The notes: generated by a model not told the origin, from the letters alone. Positions 25,332 to 34,064 are shown, counted from the first letter of the stretch. The stretch is DNA of 64,000 nucleotides from JBHJHP01 sp042219855 (GCF_042219855.1 NZ_JBHJHP010000001.1:124001-188000), one strand, 5' to 3'. Numbers and translations are program-made.

Positions 25332-26720
25332 TCATACCATCCCCAACTTATTGTTTTCTTTTAGCAATTGAATGGATTTTTCGATGCGTTTATTTCTGGT
25401 GGCATCTGTTTTGGCTGCTGTGATCCATAGAATGTAATTATGTTTATAGCTTTTGGCAAGCTTATTAAAGTTGGTCCATGCGGGTTCATTTGTCTTAAAA
25501 ATTTCTTCAATTTGATTTGGAAGTTTGTGTCCGTCTTCTCCGGATACTTCAGCATTGACCCGATTCCATTCCGGTTTTCCTGATAAAGGATTTAAGGGTA
25601 ACGCCTTTAAGCCGGGTTCAGCCATCAGGTCAAGCTTCATTAATTTCTCAACCCGTTGTATATTGGATGGAGACCACCTTGACCCGGATTTGCGTGGAGT
25701 AAATTTTCTGGTGTAAATGTCCTCATTAATTTTATTTACCAGGCTGTCGATCCAGCCGAAACAAAGTGCTTCTTCCACTGCGTCATTATAATTAATACTT
25801 GATATGCCTGTGTGTTTTTTGTAAAAAACCATTCTGAAACCCGAACATTTATTGTGGTTAATTTTCAGCCAGTCCCTGAGTTCATTTCTTGTTTTGAACC
25901 GGAGGAATATATCAATCGTGTTTTTTAAATCCGGCTCAAGGTGTAAGTCGTTTAGTGCATCCAGTATCTGTTTGCTTAATATTGATTCTGCCATATAAAC
26001 ATTATCCGCCATTACTGGAGTATTGGGAAAATGCGATTCAAATTCCGTTAATTCATGCCTAAAAACTGTAATGTCATGCCAGCGACCAATTATTTTTCCC
26101 AGCGATGCAATGCTGTCGTGGTTAATTCCGGGAATGAAAACATGACTATCACTTAACCAGGACAGGGTATAATCAATATCTTTGATAAATCGCCGGATTT
26201 TATGTAGCCTGTGCATGCTGTCAGAATCTGCTGCCAGTATTTTAATCTGATCCGTTCTTTCTCGGATACCTCTTAAAAGAATAAGAGCAAGTGCATTAAA
26301 ATCAGGCTCTTTTATAACTGTGGATATTTTTTGGCAGCATTCCTGAAGATCCTTGATGGAAAGTTTTTCAATTTCATTATGGAGTTCCTGTTCTGCCCGC
26401 ATTATTTTAGACTGAAAAAAACGGTCAAGCTCTGCAGAGCTACCCGGGTTAAACTTTTTAATCAGTTTGAGATTTATGTTGTGTTCACGAAGAAATCCTG
26501 CTGTTTTAAAAAGCGGGATAAGCCTGTTGTATGTTCCATGACTGTCAATTTGAACAGTATTTTCAGTATTGAGAAGTTTTAGGGTTGATTTTATGGACTT
26601 AATGGAGAGGCGCAGTTTATGTATGTTTTTATTGTTTTGTTTTTCTTTTAACAATTCAAAATTTCTAAACAAAAGCTCTGTTTGATCATGAAAGAACAAT
26701 ACAAGGGAATTTAAAGCCAT
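25332..26720 (-). CDS. CHAD domain fused to a YdeI/OmpD-associated domain
   Basis: 462 residues. The N-terminal part (about 1-255) is CHAD-like: all helical, with two HKxR signatures, HKLRLSIKSIKSTLKLL at 35-51 and HKIRRFIKDIDYTLSWL at 173-189, plus GRWHDITVFRHEL. CHAD domains bind polyphosphate. The C-terminal part (about 270-462) matches YdeI/OmpD-associated proteins: LRDWLKINHNKCSGFRMVF, YNDAVEEALCFGWIDSLV, YTRKFTPRKSGSRWSPSNIQRVEKL and a C-terminal DATRNKRIEKSIQLL. YdeI proteins are linked to stress and peptide resistance. The ORF is continuous. I do not know this fusion as a standard architecture. Confidence 0.8.
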   Translation of the reverse strand: MALNSLVLFFHDQTELLFRNFELLKEKQNNKNIHKLRLSIKSIKSTLKLLNTENTVQIDSHGTYNRLIPLFKTAGFLREHNINLKLIKKFNPGSSAELDRFFQSKIMRAEQELHNEIEKLSIKDLQECCQKISTVIKEPDFNALALILLRGIRERTDQIKILAADSDSMHRLHKIRRFIKDIDYTLSWLSDSHVFIPGINHDSIASLGKIIGRWHDITVFRHELTEFESHFPNTPVMADNVYMAESILSKQILDALNDLHLEPDLKNTIDIFLRFKTRNELRDWLKINHNKCSGFRMVFYKKHTGISSINYNDAVEEALCFGWIDSLVNKINEDIYTRKFTPRKSGSRWSPSNIQRVEKLMKLDLMAEPGLKALPLNPLSGKPEWNRVNAEVSGEDGHKLPNQIEEIFKTNEPAWTNFNKLAKSYKHNYILWITAAKTDATRNKRIEKSIQLLKENNKLGMV

Positions 26721-26881
26721 GATCCTACGGTTTTAATTATGCGATTAAATTTACAGGTTTTGTTTTTGTAAATCAATAATCTGGAATGAATTCACAGGAC
26801 TAAAGTCCTTTGTTTTGATTACGGGTTTTACCCAATCATATAATATTTTAACCAGGAAACCGTGCTTCATACATTCAAAGT

Positions 26882-26897
26882 TTAACCAGATGGTTAA
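26882..26897. promoter_or_regulatory. TetR-type operator, site 1
   Basis: TTAACCA-GA-TGGTTAA is a perfect 7-bp inverted repeat. It lies 40 bp before the -7 box of the exporter operon. Confidence 0.7.
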
Positions 26898-26937
26898 TTT
26901 TTAACACTATTTATGTAGTAGTTTAAGAATTGTATTT

Positions 26938-26945
26938 TATATTTG
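26938..26945 (+). promoter_or_regulatory. -7 promoter element of the exporter operon
   Basis: TATATTTG is an exact TAnnTTTG match, 31 bp before the TetR ATG and between the two palindromes. Confidence 0.6.
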
Positions 26946-26954
26946 CCATATGGT

Positions 26955-26970
26955 TTAACCAAATAGTTAA
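26955..26970. promoter_or_regulatory. TetR-type operator, site 2
   Basis: TTAACCA-AA-TAGTTAA matches site 1 with one arm mismatch. It starts 10 bp after the -7 box, over the expected transcription start, and ends 6 bp before the TetR start codon. Confidence 0.7.
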
Positions 26971-26975
26971 ATTAA

Positions 26976-27575
26976 ATGGTTAAAAAAGATCAGAATACGG
27001 AAAAGAAAATACTTGATGCCGCTAAAAAGGTATTTGAATGTAAAGGGATGTATGGTGCCCGTATGCAGGAGATAGCCAATGAAGCTGGTATAAACAAAGC
27101 GTTATTACATTATTACTTCAGATCGAAGGAAAAGCTTTTTGAAGCAGTTTTTGAGGATGCATTTCAATATTTCTTTCCTAATCTTGTTGAAATTTTTAAC
27201 TCCGACAAGGGCATTCGTGAAAAATTAGAGTCTGTCATTGATCATTATTTCAATATTATTTCCAGGAATCCGTACCTGCCTATATTTTTAATTACCGAAG
27301 TCAACCGTGAACCGGAATGTATGAAAAGCAGGCTGCAGAAAATGGGTCTGGATATTGAACAGTTGCTTGTCATACTAAATGGGTTAAGGGATGATAAGGT
27401 TCTGCCTGATGTTGATCCGAGGCAGATTATCGTTAACCTCATTTCGCTAACCATCTTTCCTTACCTGGCAAGACCACTTTTAAAGCCTCTGTTATTTGAA
27501 AATAATGCTGACGAAATGAATGCATTTTTGTTAGACCGTAAAAAAATGATATTACAAATGTTACTAAAACAATAG
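26976..27575 (+). CDS. TetR/AcrR-family transcriptional regulator
   Basis: The 199-residue protein has an N-terminal TetR helix-turn-helix (ILDAAKKVFECKGMYGARMQEIANEAGINKALLHYYFRSKEKLFEAVFEDAF) and an all-helical ligand domain. It heads the exporter operon: the TolC gene begins 3 bp after its stop. Two matching palindromes around the promoter predict autorepression relieved by a small-molecule substrate of the pump. E. coli has a similar arrangement, CecR with ybhGFSR. Ligand unknown. Confidence 0.92.
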   Translation: MVKKDQNTEKKILDAAKKVFECKGMYGARMQEIANEAGINKALLHYYFRSKEKLFEAVFEDAFQYFFPNLVEIFNSDKGIREKLESVIDHYFNIISRNPYLPIFLITEVNREPECMKSRLQKMGLDIEQLLVILNGLRDDKVLPDVDPRQIIVNLISLTIFPYLARPLLKPLLFENNADEMNAFLLDRKKMILQMLLKQ

Positions 27576-27577
27576 TC

Positions 27578-28870
27578 ATGTTCATAAAAAGGATTTATTT
27601 GATCTTTTTGTTTTTGCCCGTGGCCTTATTTGGTCAACAGGTGACATTGCAACAATGTTATCAGGATGGATATTACCATCATCCGTCGTACGATAACATG
27701 CGTGTTTTGCTCCGGATCGGTGAACTGGAAGAAGCCAACAGTGGTGTGGATAATCTGCCACAAGCCACACTTAAAGCAAATGTTTCCTGGCAGAGTGATG
27801 TCACCAGTGTGAATATTAATCTTCCTGGTTTCACCATGCCTAAGCTGGCACAGGACTGGTACAAGCTTTATATCGATGTGACCCAAACCATCTATGATGG
27901 TGGTCTGGCTAAAAGTAAAAAAGCTGTAGCAAATGCAAAGACCGAGGCAGATGTGCAACAGCAGGAAGTCAACCTCTACGCAGTAAAGGGAAATGTAAAC
28001 CTTGCCTATTTTTCGGCGTTGAATTTACAAAACCAGAAGAAGATCCTGGATCTGAAGATGCAGGTGTTGCATGACCAGAGCAAGGTTGTGGAGTCAGCAG
28101 TTAATAACGGAGCAGTTAACAGCAATGAACTGAATAACCTGAAGGCCGAAATGGTTATGCTGAATCAGCAGATTATAGAACTGGAAAGCCTGCATAAAGC
28201 CTCATTGGATAATCTGTCGCTTATAACCGGAAAGTCATTCAATGAAAATACAGTATTGGTTTTGCCGGCTGATCCTTTGTATGACAGTGCCTCGGTACCG
28301 GTGAACCGTCCGGAGCTTAATTTAATAGAGGCGCAGAAGGAACAATTGGATAATCAGAGCGATCTGCTTCAAAATACGCGCAAACCAAGAATATACGGTT
28401 ACGGACAGGCCGGGTATGGTCGTCCGGGATTAAATATGTTCAACGATAATTTTGATGATTGGTATATCATAGGCGTTGGCTTGCAGTGGAAGATTTACGA
28501 CTGGAAAGAAACCAGTCGCAAAAAAGAACAGATTGAACTGCAAAAAGAAATGGCTGATAATCAGAAGGAAAGTTTCCTGTATCAGCTGGATTTACTGACC
28601 CGGTCTAAATGGAATGAAATTGAAAAGCTGAACCGGATTATTGCCACGGATGAAGAACTTGTCTCACTGAGAAAAGATGTGGCTGATAATTCGGCATCAC
28701 AACTTAAAAACGGCGTAATAAAGTCAGCCGATTATATCCGCGATCTGAACAATTATGTTGTAGCAAAGCTAACCAACGAAAATCATCAAATTGCATTGTT
28801 GAAAGCCAAATATGAATACATAACATTAACCGGAACTGAAAAAGATAATAATAAAAGTGATGAAAAATAG
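27578..28870 (+). CDS. TolC-family outer-membrane efflux protein
   Basis: 430 residues with a signal peptide (MFIKRIYLIFLFLPVALFGQQ) and two outer-membrane-efflux repeats of long amphipathic helices and short strands (VTLQQCYQDGYYHHPSYDNMR, YIDVTQTIYDGGLAKSKKAVANAKTEADVQQQEV, and in repeat 2 WKIYDWKETSRKKEQIELQKEMADNQ). It forms the outer-membrane exit duct for the ABC exporter encoded downstream. The length matches TolC homologues. The end overlaps the HlyD gene start by about 11 bp. Confidence 0.92.
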   Translation: MFIKRIYLIFLFLPVALFGQQVTLQQCYQDGYYHHPSYDNMRVLLRIGELEEANSGVDNLPQATLKANVSWQSDVTSVNINLPGFTMPKLAQDWYKLYIDVTQTIYDGGLAKSKKAVANAKTEADVQQQEVNLYAVKGNVNLAYFSALNLQNQKKILDLKMQVLHDQSKVVESAVNNGAVNSNELNNLKAEMVMLNQQIIELESLHKASLDNLSLITGKSFNENTVLVLPADPLYDSASVPVNRPELNLIEAQKEQLDNQSDLLQNTRKPRIYGYGQAGYGRPGLNMFNDNFDDWYIIGVGLQWKIYDWKETSRKKEQIELQKEMADNQKESFLYQLDLLTRSKWNEIEKLNRIIATDEELVSLRKDVADNSASQLKNGVIKSADYIRDLNNYVVAKLTNENHQIALLKAKYEYITLTGTEKDNNKSDEK

Positions 28871-29762
28871 AATACGCAATTTATTTATGCTGTCATGGAT
28901 GATAGGATTTTCCATGATACTGGCATCATGTAACGGGGATGCTGACAGAGCTGATGCATACGGTAATTTTGAAGCTGTGGAAACCATCGTTTCATCTAAA
29001 AGCACCGGGGAAATAACTGCGATGTATCACGACGAGGGAGAAACCGTTAAGGCCGGAGATCTTTTGTTACAGGTGGATACAACAGACCTTGTGCTACAAC
29101 GAAAACAACTTTTGGCACAGAAAAACTCCGTTCTGGCCAATCGTGCCCAGGTCAGGGCAAACATGTCTGTACTGGAGGAGAATATTTCAGGTGCAGAAAC
29201 CGACAGGGAACGGATTGAGAACCTGTTTAAGGATGGGGCAGCTACACAAAAACAAAAAGATGATATTGAAAACAGAATGAATGTACTGTATAAACAACGC
29301 GGGGTTTACAAAGCAAATTTAATCTCTATTGATGAACAGGCTGCGGTTTTTGATGCACAGATTAACGTGCTGGATAAGAAGATCAGCGATTGTTCTGTAA
29401 CCGCACCCGTATCCGGAACTATTCTGGAGCGTTATGTGGAAAAAGGTGAGCTGGCGTCAGCGGGGAAACCACTTTTTAAACTGGCTGATATCTCTGAAAT
29501 CAACCTTCGTGTGTATGTTTCAGGGCAACAGATGGAAGCCGTAAAGCTGAACAAAAAGGTTAATGTAAAAATTGATGCAGCCGATGGTGGAATGAAAAAC
29601 TTTGAAGGGACTGTAATCTGGATTTCATCGGATGCGGAGTTTACACCGAAAGTGGTACAAACCAAAAAGGAAAGGGTAAAACAGGTATATGCCACCAAAG
29701 TGCGGGTCAAAAACGATGGCTCCATAAAAATAGGTATGCCCGGAGAAATGTATTTTCAGTGA
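28860..29762 (+). CDS. HlyD-family periplasmic adaptor lipoprotein
   Basis: About 300 residues, with a lipobox (ILASC) after an N-terminal hydrophobic stretch. A GTG one codon before the ATG is an alternative start. It has the split barrel-sandwich domain: GEITAMYHDEGETVKAGDLLLQVD and later ISDCSVTAPVSGTILERYVEKGELASAGKPLFKLAD. Between them lies a coiled-coil hairpin (about 75-160). A beta-barrel domain follows. It bridges the inner-membrane ABC permeases to TolC and corresponds to YbhG in the E. coli system. Confidence 0.9.
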   Translation: MKNRIRNLFMLSWMIGFSMILASCNGDADRADAYGNFEAVETIVSSKSTGEITAMYHDEGETVKAGDLLLQVDTTDLVLQRKQLLAQKNSVLANRAQVRANMSVLEENISGAETDRERIENLFKDGAATQKQKDDIENRMNVLYKQRGVYKANLISIDEQAAVFDAQINVLDKKISDCSVTAPVSGTILERYVEKGELASAGKPLFKLADISEINLRVYVSGQQMEAVKLNKKVNVKIDAADGGMKNFEGTVIWISSDAEFTPKVVQTKKERVKQVYATKVRVKNDGSIKIGMPGEMYFQ

Positions 29763-29821
29763 ACAGTTAACAATGAATAATGAAAAATTATTCACTGTTC
29801 ATTATTCATTTTTCATTGTAA
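29763..29821. repeat. AATGAAN heptad repeat forming a hairpin
   Basis: ATGAATAATGAA at 29773-29784 pairs perfectly with TTCATTATTCAT at 29798-29809. Both arms are made of the AATGAAN heptad also seen at 31470, 31716 and 55183. It lies in the 63-bp space between the adaptor and the first ATPase gene. Confidence 0.7.
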
Positions 29822-29825
29822 AAAT

Positions 29826-30731
29826 ATGATTGAAGTTAAGCACATATCAAAATCGTACGGTGATACGGAAGCACTGAAGAATGTGTCGTTAAAGGTACAG
29901 ACCGGTGAACTGTTTGGCCTTATCGGACCGGATGGTGCAGGAAAGACGACTCTGATGCGTATTTTAATGACTCTGTTGCTCCCGGATAAGGGAGATGCTG
30001 AGATGATGTTTCATAATGTTGTTGAAGACCATCATATCATAAGGAATATTGCCGGATATATGCCGGGTCGGTTCTCATTGTACCAGGATCTTACCGTAGA
30101 GGAAAACCTGTCGTTTTTTGCCACGGTTTTTGGAACAACAGTTGAGGAAAATTATGATTTGATTAAAGATATATACGTTCAGATTGAACCTTTTAAGACC
30201 AGGCGTGCAGGAAAATTATCAGGAGGAATGAAACAGAAACTGGCGCTTTCATGCGCTATGATCCACAAGCCGGAGGTGCTGATTCTGGATGAACCGACGA
30301 CCGGTGTGGACGCGGTTTCAAGAAAAGAATTCTGGGATATGTTGAAACGACTTAAAAAATCTGGCATCACGATACTTGTTTCCACACCATATATGGATGA
30401 AGCCGAACAATGTGACAGGATAGCGCTTATAGACAACGGCATTATTTTGGGAACAGATACTCCGGCCGGACTTAAACAGAGCTTTAATGGCAGGTTATGG
30501 CAGTACAGTACACAAAAGTTATATCAGTCTCTTAAACTTATCCGTGAGATAGAGCAGGTTGAATCAGTCCACACATTTGGTCAGTTTCTGCATCTGACAA
30601 CCGGAGTGCATATGAGTGAAGAAGATCTGACAGCAGCTTTGTCATCCAAAATTAATGATGGCTTTGAGTTAAAAGAGATGGAGCCCGGAATAGAGGATAT
30701 ATTCATGCAAAAAATGGCTGAACATGAATGA
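29826..30731 (+). CDS. ABC exporter ATPase, first subunit
   Basis: 301 residues. Walker A GPDGAGKTT at 34-42, signature LSGGMKQK, Walker B LILDEPTTGVD, D-loop and an H-equivalent in STPYMDEAEQCDR where Tyr or Pro replaces the usual His. This matches the N-terminal half of E. coli YbhF, where both ATPase halves are one protein. The C-terminal 80 residues form a DrrA-like extension. It overlaps the next ATPase gene by 8 bp. With the second ATPase it would drive the paired ABC-2 permeases. Confidence 0.9.
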   Translation: MIEVKHISKSYGDTEALKNVSLKVQTGELFGLIGPDGAGKTTLMRILMTLLLPDKGDAEMMFHNVVEDHHIIRNIAGYMPGRFSLYQDLTVEENLSFFATVFGTTVEENYDLIKDIYVQIEPFKTRRAGKLSGGMKQKLALSCAMIHKPEVLILDEPTTGVDAVSRKEFWDMLKRLKKSGITILVSTPYMDEAEQCDRIALIDNGIILGTDTPAGLKQSFNGRLWQYSTQKLYQSLKLIREIEQVESVHTFGQFLHLTTGVHMSEEDLTAALSSKINDGFELKEMEPGIEDIFMQKMAEHE

Positions 30732-31470
30732 TGAATATGTGATCGAGGTTAAAAACCTGGTTAAAAAGTTTGGATCATTTGTAGCCAACGATAATCTGAC
30801 ATTTACAGTGAAACAGGGGGAGGTGTTTGGTTTTCTTGGTGCCAATGGTGCAGGTAAAACCACCGCTATTCGTATTCTTTCGGGCCTGTCAAAACCCACA
30901 TCCGGAGAGGTAATGGTAGCCGGGGTGGATGTAAGCCGTAAACCCGAAAAGGTAAAGCAGAATATTGGTTATATGAGTCAGAAGTTTTCTTTGTATGAAG
31001 ATATGACTATTCGCGAAAATATACGGTTTTACGCCAGCATATACGGTATTCGGGTCAAAGAACGAAAACAACGGGAGGCGGAGCTGATAAAACGCTTGAA
31101 CCTGGAGGAAGTGAAGGACCGGAAAATAGCCGACCTGCCATTGGGATGGAAGCAGAAACTCGCTTTTTCACTGGCTATCTTCCATAAACCCAGGGTGGTT
31201 TTTCTGGATGAGCCAACCGGAGGAGTTGATCCCGTTACAAGGAGGCAGTTCTGGGAAATGATTTATGAGTCGGCTTCGCGTGGCATAACTGTATTTGTTA
31301 CTACACATTATATGGATGAAGCGGAGTACTGTGACCGGCTGTCTATAATGGTCGATGGGAAGATAGTGGCTCTGGATACACCACTGAATCTGATGAAGCA
31401 ATATAGTGCGGCCAATATGGATGAAGTATTTTTAAAACTGGCCCGATTAAGAAAAAACAATGATGAGTAA
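30724..31470 (+). CDS. ABC exporter ATPase, second subunit
   Basis: 248 residues. Walker A GANGAGKTT at 39-47, Walker B VVFLDEPTGGVD, and H-loop TTHYMDEAEYCDR. The signature motif is altered to LPLGWKQK in place of LSGGQ, as in the second half of YbhF. So this pair has one standard and one variant ATPase site. It overlaps the previous gene by 8 bp. A 325-bp repeat-filled gap separates it from the permeases. Confidence 0.9.
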   Translation: MNDEYVIEVKNLVKKFGSFVANDNLTFTVKQGEVFGFLGANGAGKTTAIRILSGLSKPTSGEVMVAGVDVSRKPEKVKQNIGYMSQKFSLYEDMTIRENIRFYASIYGIRVKERKQREAELIKRLNLEEVKDRKIADLPLGWKQKLAFSLAIFHKPRVVFLDEPTGGVDPVTRRQFWEMIYESASRGITVFVTTHYMDEAEYCDRLSIMVDGKIVALDTPLNLMKQYSAANMDEVFLKLARLRKNNDE

Positions 31471-31581
31471 TAATGAACAATGAATAATGAATAATGAATA
31501 ATGAACAATGAATAATGAACAATGGAGAATGAACAATGAAGAATGAACAATGAATGATGAATAATGAACAATGAATGATGA
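31470..31581. repeat. AATGAAN heptad array
   Basis: About fifteen units of AATGAAC, AATGAAT, AATGATG and similar words follow each other in a 7-bp period directly after the second ATPase stop. Some units vary (AATGGAG, AATGAAG). Confidence 0.85.
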
Positions 31582-31596
31582 AGAATTTAGAATTAC

Positions 31597-31694
31597 TGTT
31601 GTCCGGTTAAAGCTTCAAAGATTCCTCGTCATTCTGAGCGTAGTAAAATGAAGCGAAGAATCTGTATGTAATATTGATTTTTAGCCGGATAACA
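31597..31694. mobile_element. 98-bp MITE-like element (copy 2)
   Basis: It begins TGTTGTCCGGTTAAA and ends TTTTTAGCCGGATAACA, imperfect terminal inverted repeats of about 15 bp. The interior shares AGATTCCTCG, CTGAGCGTAGTAAAATGAAG and CGAAGAATCT with the copy at 3331-3478 in reverse. It has no coding capacity. Target-site duplications are not obvious. Confidence 0.55.
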
Positions 31695-31715
31695 ATGATT
31701 AACAATTAACAAAAA

Positions 31716-31745
31716 ATAATTATTCACTATTCATTATTCATTACA
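31716..31745. repeat. Short heptad patch, other orientation
   Basis: TTCACTATTCATTATTCATTA is the reverse complement of AATGAAT-type units. Confidence 0.6.
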
Positions 31746-31750
31746 AAAAA

Positions 31751-31792
31751 TCTTAAGTCTTATGTCTTGGTTCTTATATCTTAAGTCTTAAA
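31751..31792 (+). repeat. Six TCTTNNN heptads before the permease start
   Basis: TCTTAAG, TCTTATG, TCTTGGT, TCTTATA, TCTTAAG and TCTTAAA follow without interruption. The array ends 3 bp before the ATG at 31796, so it occupies the whole ribosome-binding region. Confidence 0.85.
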
Positions 31793-31795
31793 TAG

Positions 31796-32902
31796 ATGAA
31801 ACGTTTTATAGGATTTGTAAAAAAGGAATTTCTGCATATTTTTCGTGATCCACGAACCATGATCATTCTGTTCGGGATTCCGGTGGTGCAATTGATTCTG
31901 TTTGGATTTGTTCTTACAACAGAAATTAAAGATGCGAAAATTGCCGTATTGGATCAGGCTCACGATGAAGTCAGTACGGCGATCACCAATAAAATAGCTT
32001 CAAGCGGATTTTTTGCTATTGCGGCAGAACCGGAAAATGACAGCGGTTTTGACGAGTTGTTCAGAAAAGGAATAGTAAAAGCTGTGATTGTATTTGAACC
32101 CGATTTTGGGAAAAAAATAGTGCATGACGGCAACGCAGAAATGCAAATCATCTCAGACGCTTCAGAGCCTAATACGGCGACCCTCATCACGAATTATATC
32201 ACTGCAATTGTTAATGAGTACATGTCATCGGAACTGATGCAGGGAAAATCACTCCCGGGCATTAAATCTGAAGTCCGTATGTTCTACAACGAAGAACTGA
32301 GTAGCTCTTATATGTTTGTTCCTGGTATAATTGCTGTGATCCTGATGCTGATATCAGCTATGATGACCTCTGTGACCATAGCACGAGAGAAAGAACTGGG
32401 GACCATGGAAATTCTGCTGGCATCACCCCTAAAACCATCACAAATCATTCTGGGGAAAGTAACACCATATCTGATTTTGTCTATTCTGAATGCCGGCATG
32501 ATATTGTTATTGGGTAACCTGATTTTTGGCGTCCCGATACGAGGTAGTGTACTGTTCATGATGCTGGAAGTTGTATTGTATATTCTTGTGGCGCTCAGCC
32601 TTGGAGTGTTAATCTCAACTATTGTGGATAAACAGCTGCTGGCCATGATGTTGTCTGCTTTCGCATTGATGTTGCCAACCATGTTATTATCAGGTTTTAT
32701 TTTTCCAATAGAAAATATGCCGTTTTTCCTACAGCAGCTCAGTAAAATTTTCCCGCCCCGCTGGTTTATAGAAATTATAAGGGCAGTTATGCTAAAGGAT
32801 GCAGGTTTGTTGATTGTATGGAAACAGACAGCCATTCTTTTGTTTATGATTGCTGTAATACTTGGGATCAGCGTAAAGAAATTTAAAACACGGTTAGAAT
32901 AA
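31796..32902 (+). CDS. ABC-2 type exporter permease, first
   Basis: 368 residues in the ABC2_membrane_3 layout: an N-terminal membrane helix (MIILFGIPVVQLILFGFVLT), a periplasmic region of about 130 residues, then five membrane segments beginning MFVPGIIAVILMLISAMMTS, with the conserved REKELGTMEILLASPLKPSQIILGK cytoplasmic loop. It corresponds to YbhS/YbhR. The stop overlaps the next permease start by one base (taATG). Substrate unknown. Confidence 0.9.
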   Translation: MKRFIGFVKKEFLHIFRDPRTMIILFGIPVVQLILFGFVLTTEIKDAKIAVLDQAHDEVSTAITNKIASSGFFAIAAEPENDSGFDELFRKGIVKAVIVFEPDFGKKIVHDGNAEMQIISDASEPNTATLITNYITAIVNEYMSSELMQGKSLPGIKSEVRMFYNEELSSSYMFVPGIIAVILMLISAMMTSVTIAREKELGTMEILLASPLKPSQIILGKVTPYLILSILNAGMILLLGNLIFGVPIRGSVLFMMLEVVLYILVALSLGVLISTIVDKQLLAMMLSAFALMLPTMLLSGFIFPIENMPFFLQQLSKIFPPRWFIEIIRAVMLKDAGLLIVWKQTAILLFMIAVILGISVKKFKTRLE

Positions 32903-34017
32903 TGCGTACGGTCTTATATATTATTCAGAAGGAGTTTCTTCAGATATTGAGAAACAAATCCATGTTGCCTATCATTTTTATGCTTCCGGTGGTACAGATG
33001 ATGATCCTTGTGTTTGCGGCAACATTCGAGATGAAGGAGATTAAGTTGCAGATAGTAGACAGGGATAATTCCACGTTATCCCGCGAACTGATTTCTGATT
33101 TTTCCGGATCCCCGTTTTTTAAAATTGTGGCGCTTGATCCGGATGTGGAGGACCCGGAAACCATGCTATTAAAAAACCAGGCAAATGCTGTATTAGTGAT
33201 CCCGAATAATTTTGAAAAGGATTATTATAATTCGATGAACGGCGAGGTACAGTTGCTTGTGGATGCCATTAACGGCACGGCAGCGGAGCTGACATATGCT
33301 TACTCCGGAAATATACTGCAACGGTATAATACTAAGATAGCGGCTAAGGTTTTACAGGCTGATGTTCAGCGTACCATGCCCATAACAATCAAACCGCGTT
33401 TCTGGTACAATGAGGTCCTGGATTATAAATATTATATGGCACCTGGAATTCTGGTGGTTCTTGTCACCATTATCGGTATGTTTCTGGCCGGGGTTAACCT
33501 TGTGCGTGAAAGGGAAATCGGGACCATTGAGCAGATTAATGTCACACCAATAAAAAAATGGCAGTTTCTGGCAGGTAAACTTATACCGTTCTGGATTATC
33601 GGTCTCTTTGATCTACTGCTCGGTCTGTTTGTGGCCTGGGTGGCATTCAGAATCCCTATTCGCGGAAGCATACCGGTGTTGTTGCTTTTTGCCAGTGCCT
33701 ATTTGTTGCTGATTCTATCCCTGGGACTACTGGTCTCAACCATAAGTAAAACACAGCAGCAGGTAGCCTTAATGGGTTTTTTCTTCCTTATTGTCTTCAT
33801 TCTGATGAGCGGACTCTTTACTCCGGCAGAAAGCATGCCGCACTGGGCACAGGACATCAACTACCTTAATCCCTTGTTCTATTTTGTCAAGATTATGCGG
33901 CATGTGGTATTAAAGGGATCCGGCATTATGGATTTGTGGCAGGATCTGGTAATCCTTACCGGATATGGCATTGTAATGTTGTCTGTGGCAGTGAAAAGCT
34001 TTAAGAAAACAGCGTAG
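32902..34017 (+). CDS. ABC-2 type exporter permease, second
   Basis: 371 residues with the same layout as its neighbour: an N-terminal helix (MLPIIFMLPVVQMMILVFAATF), a periplasmic domain, MAPGILVVLVTIIGMFLAGV, the REREIGTIEQINVTPIKKWQFLAGK loop and further membrane segments with GLFTPAESMPHWAQ. The two permeases would form a heterodimer. Last gene of the exporter operon. Confidence 0.9.
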   Translation: MRTVLYIIQKEFLQILRNKSMLPIIFMLPVVQMMILVFAATFEMKEIKLQIVDRDNSTLSRELISDFSGSPFFKIVALDPDVEDPETMLLKNQANAVLVIPNNFEKDYYNSMNGEVQLLVDAINGTAAELTYAYSGNILQRYNTKIAAKVLQADVQRTMPITIKPRFWYNEVLDYKYYMAPGILVVLVTIIGMFLAGVNLVREREIGTIEQINVTPIKKWQFLAGKLIPFWIIGLFDLLLGLFVAWVAFRIPIRGSIPVLLLFASAYLLLILSLGLLVSTISKTQQQVALMGFFFLIVFILMSGLFTPAESMPHWAQDINYLNPLFYFVKIMRHVVLKGSGIMDLWQDLVILTGYGIVMLSVAVKSFKKTA

Positions 34018-34022
34018 AATAG

Positions 34023-34064
34023 ATATAAGACGCAAGACGCAAGATATAAGACTCAAAACACAAT
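34023..34064 (-). repeat. Six heptads, reverse orientation of the TCTTNNN family
   Basis: ATATAAG, ACGCAAG, ACGCAAG, ATATAAG, ACTCAAA and ACACAAT follow each other directly after the permease stop. Confidence 0.8.

Larger units (their letters stand above)
31471..31795. other. Repeat-filled 325-bp gap inside the exporter operon
   Basis: From left to right it holds an AATGAAN heptad array, a 98-bp TIR-bounded element (31597-31694), a second short heptad patch on the other strand, and six TCTTNNN heptads running to 3 bp before the permease start. No coding sequence. It interrupts an operon that is otherwise tightly packed. Confidence 0.85.

Noticed and set aside
31470..31581. CRISPR-like array
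   Set aside because: Units are 7 bp with no unique spacers; it is a short tandem repeat.
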